Position numbers and translations under genes: made by a program. This document shows positions 44,815-55,392 of a DNA stretch of 64,000 nt, one piece after another (the stretch's first letter is position 1; the number at the start of each line of letters is the position of its first letter). The notes below the pieces were generated by a model. That model was not told where the DNA came from, did no database searches, and saw only the letters and a list, made by a program, of their open reading frames with translations. The DNA comes from Zizania palustris (Eukaryota; Streptophyta; Magnoliopsida; Poales; Poaceae): the NCBI GenBank assembly GCA_019279435.1, contig JAAALK010000117.1:1-64000 (forward strand). Reading direction: 5' to 3'.

Positions 44815-45500
44815 AATTTGGAGCGAAGCAAAGCTTCAGCGTAGCCAAATTAAGCGAAGCATGCTTCAGCATGCTTGGATTTGGATACTGTGCGTGAGCG
44901 AAGCTCCGAAATGCACTTAGATTTTAAGCGAAGCATGACTTCGAGATGCTTAATTTTTAGATTAGATCACGTCACGTGAAGCGAGGCCTCGGTGTGTGTT
45001 CAGATAGCGAAGAAAGGCTTCTTGAGCTTGATCTTGTAGTGAAAAGGATATTTGGTGTGGATTCACTGAACCTGTGATAGGTTGAGCCACCTTCGACTCT
45101 GGGTCACCTACGACCCTGGGCCACCTTCGACCCGGGGATGCATCAGGCTGGAGCCTGGAATCCCGGACTTGCCGAGCCGTCGCTCGGAAGTCTCAAAGCC
45201 CACTGCTATGGGCCCGGAGGCGCTGTGTAGCCTTCGGAGGGGTGCTCCGGATTTTGCAAAGCGAAGCAAGGCTTCAAATTTTAAATAAGACGAAGCAAGG
45301 CTTCGGGTTTTTGATAAGGTGAAGAAAGGCTTCGAATTTTTAAAAGGAAACAAAGCTTCGATTTCAAAACGTGAAGCATGGCTTCGGTTTTAAAACGTGA
45401 AGCGAGGCTTCGACTTTTAATAAGATTGAGCAAAGTTTTGCTTTAGTCGAAGCAAGGCTTCGATTTTAAGGCGAAGCAGGGCTTCAAATTTTATTAAAAT
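44815..45500. repeat. Array of short palindromic GAAGC...GCTTC repeats
   Basis: Irregular units such as GAAGCAAGGCTTCGA, GAAGCATGGCTTCGG and GAAGCGAGGCTTCGA, separated by T/A-rich spacers (TTTTAATAAG), at roughly 25-35 base spacing, densest at 45250-45490. Each unit can fold as a tiny hairpin (GAAGC/GCTTC). It lies in the 5' untranslated part of the minus-strand element, between the PBS and the end of the antisense gene. Confidence 0.85.
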
Positions 45501-45794
45501 AATTGCAAATTCGTACACCGAAGTGGTGCTTCGGACTGTACATACCTCGTAAAGTGGGTGAAAACTTGCCTCGTTGCCCCTGGGGCTTGACGGCCTTCGA
45601 CACGCGAAGTGGAGCCCCTTACTAGAGGGTGAGCTCCAAAGCGCGAAGGATGGAGGAAGGCGAAGAAGGCCTTCGAACTGCACCCGAAGCACCTTGCCGG
45701 AGGGTGCGCGAAGCAAGAAAGCTTCGAAGCTCCCCCCTCAAGCGCACTTCGAATTGCAGACAATGGAAGAGAACTTAGCTTTTAGGACTAAGGT

Positions 45795-45811
45795 CCCCAC
45801 GGACGGCGCCA
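45795..45811 (-). other. Primer-binding site of the minus-strand element
   Basis: TGGCGCCGTCCGTGGGG on the minus strand, two bases inside the LTR. The TGGCGCC start is that of Tat/Athila elements, usually assigned to tRNA-Asp. It fixes the element's orientation. Confidence 0.75.
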
Positions 45812-45813
45812 AC

Positions 45814-46254
45814 TGTTGTAGCAATTGTGTTAGCTACAACACAGGTTTTGTATGTGCGTATGGTGTGTAAAATGAACCTCAAAGGGTTCTCTCGGAAGGA
45901 GAAAAGATTTATACTGGTTCGAACCTCCCCTAAGGGATAATAGCCCTACGTCCAGTTTGTGGTAGATTTGGCATATTATGCCTTGGTGGAGTCTAGTGAA
46001 TCCCGAGGCCTTCATGGCCCTGGCTGAGCTAAACTGTTACAAGGGCTTGGCCCTGCTTTTATAGGTACGCATGCCAAAGGAAAAGACCTAAATGCCCTCT
46101 ATAAGTCATAGGCTTGTAGGGGAAAAAAGGGAAAACAGGGCTAGTCTACTGTACAAAGTGCTTTATAGCTTTACAGGCGTGTCAGATAAACGTCACTTCT
46201 TGACCAGCTAAATGACATACTAGGGGTAGAGGGCCCCTTGGTATGACTTCTACA
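45814..46254 (-). repeat. 5' LTR of the minus-strand element
   Basis: Same length and near-identical to 39809-40249, with only scattered substitutions, so the insertion is fairly young. Confidence 0.9.
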
Positions 46255-46264
46255 CTGTAGCGAG

Positions 46265-47876
46265 TGAGAAACCATGTTGAAAAATATGGTTTTTGATATT
46301 CCAGATGTGATGAGTGATTGTCAACGGAAGTCAAAGGAAGGGAGATATGAAGACCTGCCGAGTCTGAGGCGCGTGTGACTCAGGTACATGGGAAGCGAGC
46401 GACAGCCGGGCAGAGGAGCCACGGGGTCGGGCTGGCCCAATCCGGGTACATGGCTAGGAGCGGCAGATGATCCACCGGTCTGTTGACTAGGTTTGACTCA
46501 GGTACACGGACGGCGAGCGATTGCCGGGCTGAGGAAGCTGCGGGGTTGGGTCGGCCCAATCCGGGTACCCAGTGCGAAGACGGTGGACGCTTTGTTAGTT
46601 TCGGCGCAAAACTGACAACCTATGATTAATTCGTTTTTTGGATATTAATATTTAGTTTTTAAGTTTAGAATATTTTTATTTGAGTCAGGTGATTTTTCTA
46701 AGAATATTTTAGTAATTTTCGGAATTTATTTTAGAGTCAGTTAATTTACCCTAGGGGTAAATTAGTCTTTTCATGTATTAGGAGTCGCATATAAATAGGC
46801 CCCTATCCCCCCTGGGGATAGATGAATAATTTTTTAGAGATCAATCTACAGTCCAATTTCCCTTGTTCGGCTTTCGTTTTCGACTAAAATTATTTTGGCC
46901 ATCATCGCTGTATCGCGCGTCGGCGAAACTTCTCGGTGGTGCTCCTGTTCCACGCACGACAGCCCTGGCGGACACCACGGTGTTACTTTTCGTGTGCGGC
47001 TAAAATTTCTTCACACCGGTTTTGGAGAACAGCATGCGGTAGGCGGTTTTTTTCCCATGGCGATCAGAGGACCGGCGGCTGCACTCCGCAGGCACACGGC
47101 AGCCAAGCCTGCGCAGCAGCTCATTGCATGGCGTGGGCCCCACGGCTACATTTCTCCACGGCAGCACGCCAGGCAGCAGCATTTCGGCGGCAGATTTTTT
47201 CTCTTTGGCACACGACACGACACGGAAGTCCTGAACCCACCGGTGCAGTTTTTTTCTCCCCACGGCGCGCGGCGACCCGATGACGCAGGTTAGTTTTTTA
47301 ATCCCCTAATTTTTTGGTAGATCAGTTTTAGAGATAATCATCTATTAATCAATTAGCTGAAAATTTGTTTAGAAATTTCGTGGGTAATTTAATCTGTCAA
47401 AATATTTTTAGTACTCGATTATTTTTATTTAAATATTTTTTAATCTGCTCGTATAAAAAGAAAAATTTATTATTAGTCGCAGTACTATTTTCATTCTAGA
47501 TTTACATGAAATATTTTAGGTTTATTTCTGAATTAATTTTTGGACGATCCATATTTTATTCAGTTAATTAGTATTTTATTTTAGACTGCAATCTGAACAT
47601 TTTATTAAGATATTTAGTGTTTTTTATTACGTCCATTAAATATTTCTAGTACCTATTTTTATTTACTGCAGTGATTCTTTTTAGCTTAGCTTTAATATCA
47701 TTTTGATTAGGATACCAATCATTTTTAGGTTAAACAATTTTAATTCCAGTAATTTGCCTTGCTAATATTATTTGTCTGGTTAAGTTTGTTTGGGTGTTGG
47801 GATTAGATCTTAGTTTAGCAAGAAATTTTTAGGCGCCCATTCACCCCTCCCTCTGGTCGCTACTTTCGGTCCTACA
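46265..47876 (+). repeat. 5' LTR of copia B1
   Basis: 1612 bases, TGAGAAACCATGTTG ... GGTCCTACA. TATA (CATATAAATAGG) at about 46788-46799. Closely matches 52585-54208. Confidence 0.92.
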
Positions 47877-47878
47877 AG

Positions 47879-47890
47879 TGGTATTAGAGC
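47879..47890 (+). other. Primer-binding site of copia B1
   Basis: TGGTATTAGAGC, the initiator tRNA-Met site with one C-to-T change (TGGTATCAGAGC), two bases after the LTR. The same altered site recurs at 54211-54222. Confidence 0.85.
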
Positions 47891-47941
47891 AAGGTTAGGG
47901 TTTTCTAATATCTTAACCGATTCTAAACCTAGGTAGTGACC

Positions 47942-50642
47942 ATGACGTATTCTGGTAAAATCCCGTCCCTAGAAGCTTTTGGCTACACTTATTGGAAAAC
48001 TCGCATGCGAGCATACCTTATGAGCCAGAGCTCGGACATATGGGAGATTTGTGTACATCCTACTTTCACCATAAGGACTATTGCTACGGATACTGCTGCA
48101 GATGTAGTTACACAACATCAAAATAATAGTAAAGCGGTGAACATTTTATTTTCTGGTCTAGGTCCTAGTGAGTTTGAGCGTGTTAGCTATCTCACCACTA
48201 CTCGAGAGATTAGGGCCACCCTCTAGGCACACCATGAGGGGATAGCTCACGTCAAGGCTAGGCTCTACCAGACCTACCGGCGTGAGTATGAGAATTTCTC
48301 ACAGAAGCCGGGTGAGACTGTTGAGGCTTTGTTTGGTCATTTTCAATCGATCATTAACAAGCTTCGCATTAACATGGCCGAGCGTGATCAGCTGGTCTTG
48401 GATCATGAACAGACGCTTAAAGTACTCCATACCTTGGACCCTAAGATTTGGGAGATCAAAGTTTCTTCTATTGTTGAGAGCGCGTCTTATGATACCTTGA
48501 CTGTCGTAGAGCTTTTTAGTAAGCTCAAGGCTTCAGAGGTCGATATTCAGTTGAGATCAAATCTCACTAATTCTGGCTCCAAGACTCTGGCTCTTGTGAC
48601 ATCGTTTGCTGATCCTACTGCCATGAGTTGTACTGCTTTTTCCTTGATGTCTATCTCCGAGGAACAACTTGATTCGCTAGGAGATGATGATCTGTGTTTG
48701 TTTAACAACCGGGTGCGACGTGTCTATGATAAGTGAATGTTTAAAAGACACGGCACAAAATCCGGATGCTTTGAGTGTGGTGACCCAGGTCATTTCTTCG
48801 CCGACTGCCCCAAGCAGAAGAATTACAAGAAGGGAACCGACGACAACTCCTACAACTCCGGCAAGTATGACAACTCCACTTCCACAAAGGGCAAGCCCAA
48901 GACAAGATTCTTTATAAAGGCTCTGAAAGATTACAGGCGTGAGAACAAGAAGCAAGACAAGACTTTCTTCGTCGAGATGTAGAAAAGATACTCCAAGAGA
49001 TCCTCGTCTTCCTCCTCGTCTTCAAGTTCAAGTGACGAAGAGATCATGATCAGGAAGGGGAAGGACAGGGACAATCCAGCAGGCCTCTATTTCATGACCT
49101 TCGGGGACAAGCCGAAGAGTCACTCACGTCACAGCAGATGACCCCACAAGAGCTTCTGCTCAATGGCTCTTGGGGAGAAGAAAGAAAACAACTCCTCCGA
49201 CGACTCCGACGACGACGACGATGAGAAGGCATCTTCCTATAAACAAGAAGTTGTTAATTTATTAGAACAGAACCGTCAGGAGTTGAAGTATCGGGAGAAA
49301 CTGCTTAGAGGGGCTAAGAAGAGGATAGATGAGCTTGAGAGTGAGCTTGCCATGACGAATGGCAAGATTGAGAGTCTATCGTATTCTCCTTGCTTGGGTG
49401 ATAGTGGTGAGTGCCCTAACTGTGAGGTGTTGTTGTGTGACCTGACGACTCTTAAGTCCAGGTACACAGAGAGAGTAGATGAGAGATACACTTTGGCCAC
49501 TGAGCTTGAAAGCGCTCAGCAGGAGCTAAAAGATGCTCATGCCACTATCATCGCACCTTGTGTAGACTACCCATCCATTTAGCTAGTATAGCTGAGCTGA
49601 GAGCCAAGAGTGATGAGAAGTTGAGCGAGTTAGCTGGAGTGAGAGGTGAGTTGGAGCAGACTAAGTTAGAGTTTGAGACCTTTTCAGTTCCACCCACGGT
49701 TTGTGAGAACTGCTTGTCCATTAGAATGGAGTTGATCAAGCTAAAAGCTGAGAAGTCTGTCGAAGTTGATAAAGAGTGTGAGATCTGCTTGTCTCAGGTG
49801 GAGGTGTTAGTGTCTTTGAGAGAGGAGCTAGCTGATGTTCAGAATGAGAACTTTTACCTCCGTCAGATCCTGAGTTGGATTAGTGCCAGAGAGCCACAGC
49901 TCGGCATGATGATCCAGCAGTTCAAGAGACCGGATGGGTTTGGGGTAGGTTACACCTATACCAAGGCTAATTTTGAGAGTGCTATTAGCCGATCAATGGA
50001 GTGGAGTAAGATGACTCCTGAACAGAGATATCCCAAGACTCACTCCACTGAATCCTTTAAGGATAGTCAGCCCAAGGACGGAGTGTTCCAATAACAACCT
50101 AAAGCTCCACCTAAGAAGCAGATCTGGGTTCCAAAGCCTAAAACTCCCCACACTTCTCTTGATTCTTTACATGGACCCTCTCACACCAAAGATGCTACAC
50201 AAAACACCACCAAGCCTAAGATTCCCAAGCCTCAACCACATTCCAGAAGCCTACCTATCACTGTGAGTTTTGTGAGAGAGACGGGCATCTTGAGGAGTTT
50301 TGCTTTAGGAGGAAGCGGGTTGAGCGAGCAGAGAGAGCTCGAAGTGGGCAGGAGCAGGTCTACCAGCAGGATGGTTGACAGAGAGTTCCTCGACGTACAG
50401 AGAGGCTAGAGGCCAGGCCACGTCGTGTAGGTGGTGGTAGAGGAGACGGTTTTTATGATCGTGCTCCGGAGGGTGGTTTTCATTCCGGCAGAGTTCCAGA
50501 TCATCATGGATATGTCTTTGGACCTCGTGGCCGTGATTTTAGGAAGAACAGAGGACCGCACTTTGATCCGTGTTTCGGTCCAAACTCATATGATTCTTTT
50601 TGCTTCCCTACATATGAGCAGATGGCTCGACACTGGTTTAAC
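47942..50642 (+). pseudogene. Copia B1 gag, four stops and a frameshift
   Basis: ATG at 47942 (MTYSGKIPSLEAFGYTYWKT). UBN2-type gag to about 48735, zinc knuckle GCFECGDPGHFFADC at 48767-48811, Lys-rich then Ser/Asp/Glu-rich linkers, and a heptad-rich coiled coil from 49200 to 49900. A second knuckle (CEFCERDGHLEEFC) lies near 50260-50305, then an Arg/Gly-rich tail. In-frame stops are TAG 48224, TGA 48734, TAG 48980 and TGA 49139; the frame shifts near 49560 and again after 50090. The C-terminal end is cut by the solo LTR at 50643. Two knuckles and a coiled coil match the A-family gag plan. Confidence 0.82.
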
Positions 50643-51137
50643 TGTTGGCGTAAAAGATTACGCTAACAGGTTTCTGTAGAAGAGAAACTAACAGACGAAG
50701 TGTTTGCGAAGAGAACTGTTCTAAGCCTCCGAAAGGATAATAACTTAGAATAGTTCGAATGTGTGTATTGAATAACTTGTATTCGGTCCGTGTTACAGGG
50801 TGAAATGGGGGGTATTTATAGGCCCAAACATTAAGGAAAAGACCTATTTACCCCTCTATTACAACCGACATAGTGGAAACTATTCGGTTCCCTTAATAGG
50901 GCTAAAATGGTAAACGACTAATCTAATGAGAAAGAAGATAAGTCTTCCATCTTAGCTGGCAGAAAAGATCTTGGAGGGCCTTAGTTCGAAGATGTACTCC
51001 GAACCAATGCCTATCTTTGTACTTCGAACTTGGTTCCGGGTATCTTCGAAGATGATCGTCTGGGAACCTTCGAATCCGCTGTCTGCCTTTATGTTGCTTC
51101 GGCAATAACCCCGAAGATGAGATATTTTCCCCCAACA
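50643..51137 (-). mobile_element. Solo LTR inserted in copia B1, with perfect 5-bp target duplication
   Basis: 495 bases from TGTTGGCGTAAAAG to TTTTCCCCCAACA, flanked by TTAAC at 50638-50642 and 51138-51142. A TATA reading CTATAAATACC on the minus strand gives the orientation. No internal domains, so a solo LTR of an unidentified family, with some TTCGAAG/CCGAAG words in it. Confidence 0.88.
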
Positions 51138-51233
51138 TTAACACTTTTGCTAAACCTAGCATTGGACCGTTTTCTCCCACTCATGATTATTGATCTTGAT
51201 TTGGGAGTTGTGTATCCTTTTGGGATACTTTGA

Positions 51234-52584
51234 GTCAGTTTTTTACTTTCTTCTTTATTTTTTTATTGAGTCTTTTTGTGTGCATTCATATCATGCATTA
51301 TCATAAATCACACTTTGAGTTTGCTTCTGCCATATGATTAATCTTCTTTACTTTCTCTAGCTAGTATATGTTTTTGATTACTTGTCTATGATCATGTTCT
51401 GTTTCAGTTCACATGATATATTTGATATTTGTCATATGCATGGCTTTTATGCTTTAAAATTGAAAAATGATCACCATTGCTTCTGGTAACTAGCATGTGT
51501 AAGCTGAATGCCTTCACTATCTTTTACATGCCTTGTAGCTAGATCCTTACTTAGATGCAGATATGCAACTTGGACATCTATATGCTTTAAATATGAAAAA
51601 TGTGCTATAAAAATGATAAAAATTCTGAAAAATGAAAAATTTATGCATTTTTATGATTATCAGAAAAGATCCAGGTGGGTTTCCTTTGTCGCATTGCATT
51701 GTTCTGGACTGCTTACCATAGCACTTTGGTATGAACTAGGACGGTGTAATGTATGCCAAGACCAATGTCTTAAGCTTCTGATGGTCCAGTTCTGGCCTGG
51801 GCTTGACTTGGTCAGTTAGCATAAGGTTTGACATGCAAATAACCCCTGGCAGAAATGAAAAATAAAAAGAAAAAGAAATAGTCTGAAAAATTTAAAAAGA
51901 TGACAAGTTTGCTGAAGCACTTTGTTTTGGACAATGCTTATCTTGGTAGATATCAAGTTAGCTTTTGCATCTCATGCTTTACTTTGTTGTCAACTGGAAA
52001 ATGTGGTGATGCTTTTTTTGCGAAAATCAAAAAATGCGTGCTAATGACTCTCTTTTGATATTATCTGCTGCACTGATCATGTCATGTATCTTAGACAGTA
52101 TATATTTTGCTATACCTGTTAGATGTTATAATTGCAGTTAATCATATCTAAGAAGCATGCTTTTCACACTCCACCTGCACCCCATTTGCATTCATGGCAT
52201 ATTTTGAGGGGGAGCTGCATTTCAGGGGGAGTTTGTGTTTATTTCTCTTTAGAGTGCATTTAGTCTCACTTGATGAATCTGATTGTCAACAAGGGGGAGA
52301 AATTTTGGAGTACATTTTTTAGCTTTCTCTGGGATTTATTTCAGGGGGAGTTCCTTGTTGGTAATTTTAAAAAATTTTGAGATTGCACTTGTTTTTGAGT
52401 CTTTATTTTTGGTTAACCATAATAACCATTTTCTTGCTTCTATTTGGCTTTTGGTCATTAGGGCTAAACTTTTATTTTCTTTCTTCTATTTTCTTTTGTC
52501 TTTGTCTTCTTGTTTCCACATGTTTTGTAGGTTCTGAAGATGAGCTGAAGAGAGTGTTGACAATGCACTCATCAAGGGGGAGAT
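51234..52584 (+). other. Copia B1 3' untranslated region with repeated polypurine tracts
   Basis: AT-rich and non-coding. Purine tracts (GGGGGAG) at about 52207, 52227, 52294 and 52343, with the last, AAGGGGGAGAT, abutting the LTR at 52574-52584. The block 51660-51840 (AAGATCCAGGTGGGTTTCC ... CTTAAGCTTCTGATGG) is shared with copia A1 at about 10970-11110. Confidence 0.8.
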
Positions 52585-54208
52585 TGAGAAACCATGTTGA
52601 AGAATATGGTTTTTGATATTCCAGATGTGATGAGTGATTGTCAACAAAAGTCAAAGGAAGGGAGATATGAAGACCTGCCGAGTCTGAGGCGCGTGTGACT
52701 CAGGTACACGGGCAGGCGAGCGACAGCCGGGCAGAGGAGCCGCGGGGTCGGGCTGGCCTAATCCGGGTACATGGCTAGGAGAGGCAGATGATCCACCGGT
52801 CTGTTGATTGGGTTTGACTCAGGTACATGGGCGGTGAGCGATTGCCGGGATGAGGAAGCTATGGGGTCGGGTCGGCCCAATCCGGTACCCGGTGCGAAGA
52901 CGGTGGACGCTTTGTCAGTTTCGGCGCAAAACTGACAACCTATGATTAATTCGTTTTTAGGATACTAATATTTAGTTTTTAAGTTTAAGAATATTTTTAT
53001 TTGAGTCAGGTGATTTTTCTAAGAATATTTTAGTAATTTTCGGAATTTATTTTAGAGTCAGTGTTAATTTACCCTAAGAGTAAATTAGTCTTTTCATGTA
53101 TTAGGAGTCGCCTATAAATAGGCCCCTATCCCCGTGGGGATAGATGACTAATTTTTTAGAGATCAATCTACAGTCCAATTTCCTTGTTCGGCTTTCGTTT
53201 TCGACTAAAATTATTTTGGCCATAATCGCTGTATCGCGCGGTGGCGAAACCTCTTGGTGGTGCTCCTGTTCCACGCACGGCAGCCCTGGCGGATCCCACA
53301 GTGTTACTTTTCGCGTGCGGCTGAAAATTTCTTCACACTGGTTCTGGAGAACAGCATGTGGTAGGCAGTTTTTTTCCCACGGCGATCAGAGCAGCGGCGG
53401 CTGCACTGCGCAGGCACACGGCAACCAAGCCTGCGCAGCAGCTCATTGCATGGCGTGGGCCCCACGGCTAAATTTCTCCGCGGCAACACGTCAGGCAACA
53501 GCACTTCTACGGCAAATTTTTCTCTTTGGCACACAACACGAAGCAAGCCTGGACGGAAGTCCTGAACCCGCCGGTGCAGTTTTTTTTTTCTCCCGACGGC
53601 GCGCGGCGACCCGATGACGTAGGTTAGTTTTTTAATCCCATAATTTTTTGGTTGATCAGTTTTAGAGATAATCATCTATTAATCAATTAGCTGAAAATTT
53701 GTTTAGAAATTTCGTGGGTAATTTAATCTATCAAAATATTTTTAGTACTCGATTATTTTTATTTAAATATTTTTTAATCTGCTCGTATAAAAAGAAAAAT
53801 TTATTATTAGTCGCAGTACTATTTTTATTCTAGATTTACATGAAATATTTTAGGTTTATTTCTGAATTAATTTTTGGATGATCCATATTTTATTCATTTA
53901 ATTAGTATTTTATTTTTAGACTGCAATCTGAACATTTTATTAAGATATTTAGTGTCTTTTATTACGTCATTAAATATTTCTAGTACCCATTTTTATTTAC
54001 TGCAATGATTCTTTTTAGCTTAACTTTAATATCATTTTGATTAGGATACCGATCATTTTTAGGTTAAACAATTTTAATTCCAATAATTTGCCTTGCTAAT
54101 ATTATTTGTCTGGTTAAGTTTGTTTGGGTGTTGGGATTAGATCTTAGTTTAGCAAGAAATTTTTAGGCGCCCATTCACCCCCCTCTGGTCGCTACTTTCG
54201 GTCCTACA
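52585..54208 (+). repeat. 3' LTR of copia B1, shared with a second B internal region
   Basis: 1624 bases, TGAGAAACCATGTTG ... GGTCCTACA. TATA (CCTATAAATAGG) at about 53111-53122. It is immediately followed by a primer site and gag start, as if it were also a 5' LTR. Confidence 0.92.
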
Positions 54209-54551
54209 AGTGGTATTAGAGCAAGGTTAGGGTTTTCTAATATCTTAACCGATTCTAAACCTAGGTAGTGACCATGACGTATTCTGGTTAAATCCCATCC
54301 CTAGAAGCTTTTGGCTACACTTATTGGAAAACTCGCATGCGAGCATACCTTATGAGCTAGTGCTCGGACATATGGGAGATTTGTGTTCATCCTACTTTCA
54401 CCATAAGGACTATCGTTGCGGATACTGCTGCAGATGTAGTTACACAACATCAAAATAATAGTAAAGCGGTGAACATTTTATTTTCTGGTCTAGGTCCTAG
54501 TGAGTTTGAGCGTGTTAGCCATCTCACCACTGCTCGAGAGATCTGGGCCAC
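54209..54551 (+). pseudogene. Second copia B internal fragment (PBS and gag start), cut by a CACTA element
   Basis: Repeats 47877-48213 almost exactly: primer site at 54211, ATG at 54274, then gag with its own stops (TAA after the first few codons, TAG at about 54358). It ends in REIWAT where CACTACTAC begins. The rest of this second element is not seen in the window. Confidence 0.88.
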
Positions 54552-54805
54552 CACTACTACAAATCGCTACTGTAGTGGCATTGGAGTTTTCCACTGTAGT
54601 GGCGGGCCATTAGATACCCGCCACTAGAGTTGCTGGTGCTGACGCCAGCACCAGCGCCCGCCACTACTATTGGTAAAGTAGTGGCGGTCGGTGCTGACGT
54701 CAGCCCGGACCACCACTAATTTACCAATAATAGTGGCGGGCGCTGGTGCTGCCCGCCGGTGCTAAGATGGCCGCCACTAAAGTAATGATGACATCACTTG
54801 CGACC
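54552..54805 (+). repeat. Left terminal and subterminal repeats of the second CACTA element
   Basis: Terminal CACTACTACAA, then repeated AGTAGTGGCGGNC / GCCCGCCACTACT words in both orientations, one with a GCTGACGTCAGC core (about 54690-54701). TATA (GCTATAAATGC) at about 54822-54832 probably serves the transposase. Confidence 0.85.
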
Positions 54806-55392
54806 GCCACTACTATTCTAGCTATAAATGCGCAGCTTCTTCCTCCCCGAGCTCTACCCGAGTTCGCATTTAATTTTATCCGTACAATGTCGACCAAAAT
54901 CTAGATAAAGAGGGGGAGGCTTTGTTTTTGTTTCTTTTGAAGGATTTCATTCTAGGAGGTAAATCCATGCCGAATCTCACATTTATTTTGTATTTAATCA
55001 TGTATACAATGAGTTATTAGCGTTTTACTAATTTAGGGTTTGTGAATAGAAATTTTCAAATAATCTTACATTTACAGTGTTTCCTTCTCCCAAATGAACA
55101 AATTTGACCCTCCTCACAATTATTCATCACTTGTATATTGATTTACGTCATTTTAATCTCTTTTTTAATTTGATTTATGATTATAGATCTAGAGTTATGT
55201 TGTTTGGTGAGAGAGAAACCAATATAGTTAATTTATTTAATAATTTTTTTCTGCTTAATAAATAGTTTGAATTAAAGCATTTTTAATTAATGTTGTTATG
55301 AGCGATAATAAATCAATATATTTTCAATTTGTAAATTACTAAAATTAACAATAATGAATTTATTAATATTTTTTCAAATAATATATGTTTAG

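Larger units (their letters stand above)
39809..46254 (-). mobile_element. Non-autonomous Tat/Athila-type LTR element without gag-pol, carrying an antisense spliced gene
   Basis: Two 441-bp LTRs (39809-40249 and 45814-46254). The primer-binding site lies beside the right one on the minus strand, so the element reads right to left. No gag, protease, RT, RNase H or integrase was found on either strand. The opposite (plus) strand carries a TATA box at about 41043-41055 and a three-exon gene of the Transposase_28 'putative gypsy type transposon' class (41201-43899). Extra ORFs of this kind are known from Tat-lineage elements such as Grande/Cinful. The insertion site is the RNase H of copia A2 (left flank AGTAC). 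The right flank does not continue copia A2, so the expected target duplication is missing. Confidence 0.82.
46265..54208 (+). mobile_element. Sirevirus-type copia B1: two LTRs, gag, no pol
   Basis: 5' LTR 46265-47876, PBS 47879, gag from 47942, solo LTR insertion 50643-51137, then only the last few pol residues (YPFGIL and stop, about 51216-51233), a 3' UTR with several GGGGGAG tracts, and a 3' LTR 52585-54208. LTR termini (TGAGAAACC ... CTACA), a primer site two bases on, and the 3' UTR show kinship with copia A, but the LTR bodies differ. Protease, integrase, RT and RNase H are missing, so replication would need an autonomous relative. Confidence 0.88.

Noticed and set aside
44815..45500. 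CRISPR array
   Set aside because: Repeats are short imperfect palindromes with irregular A/T spacers in a plant retroelement; no cas genes, and the genome is eukaryotic.
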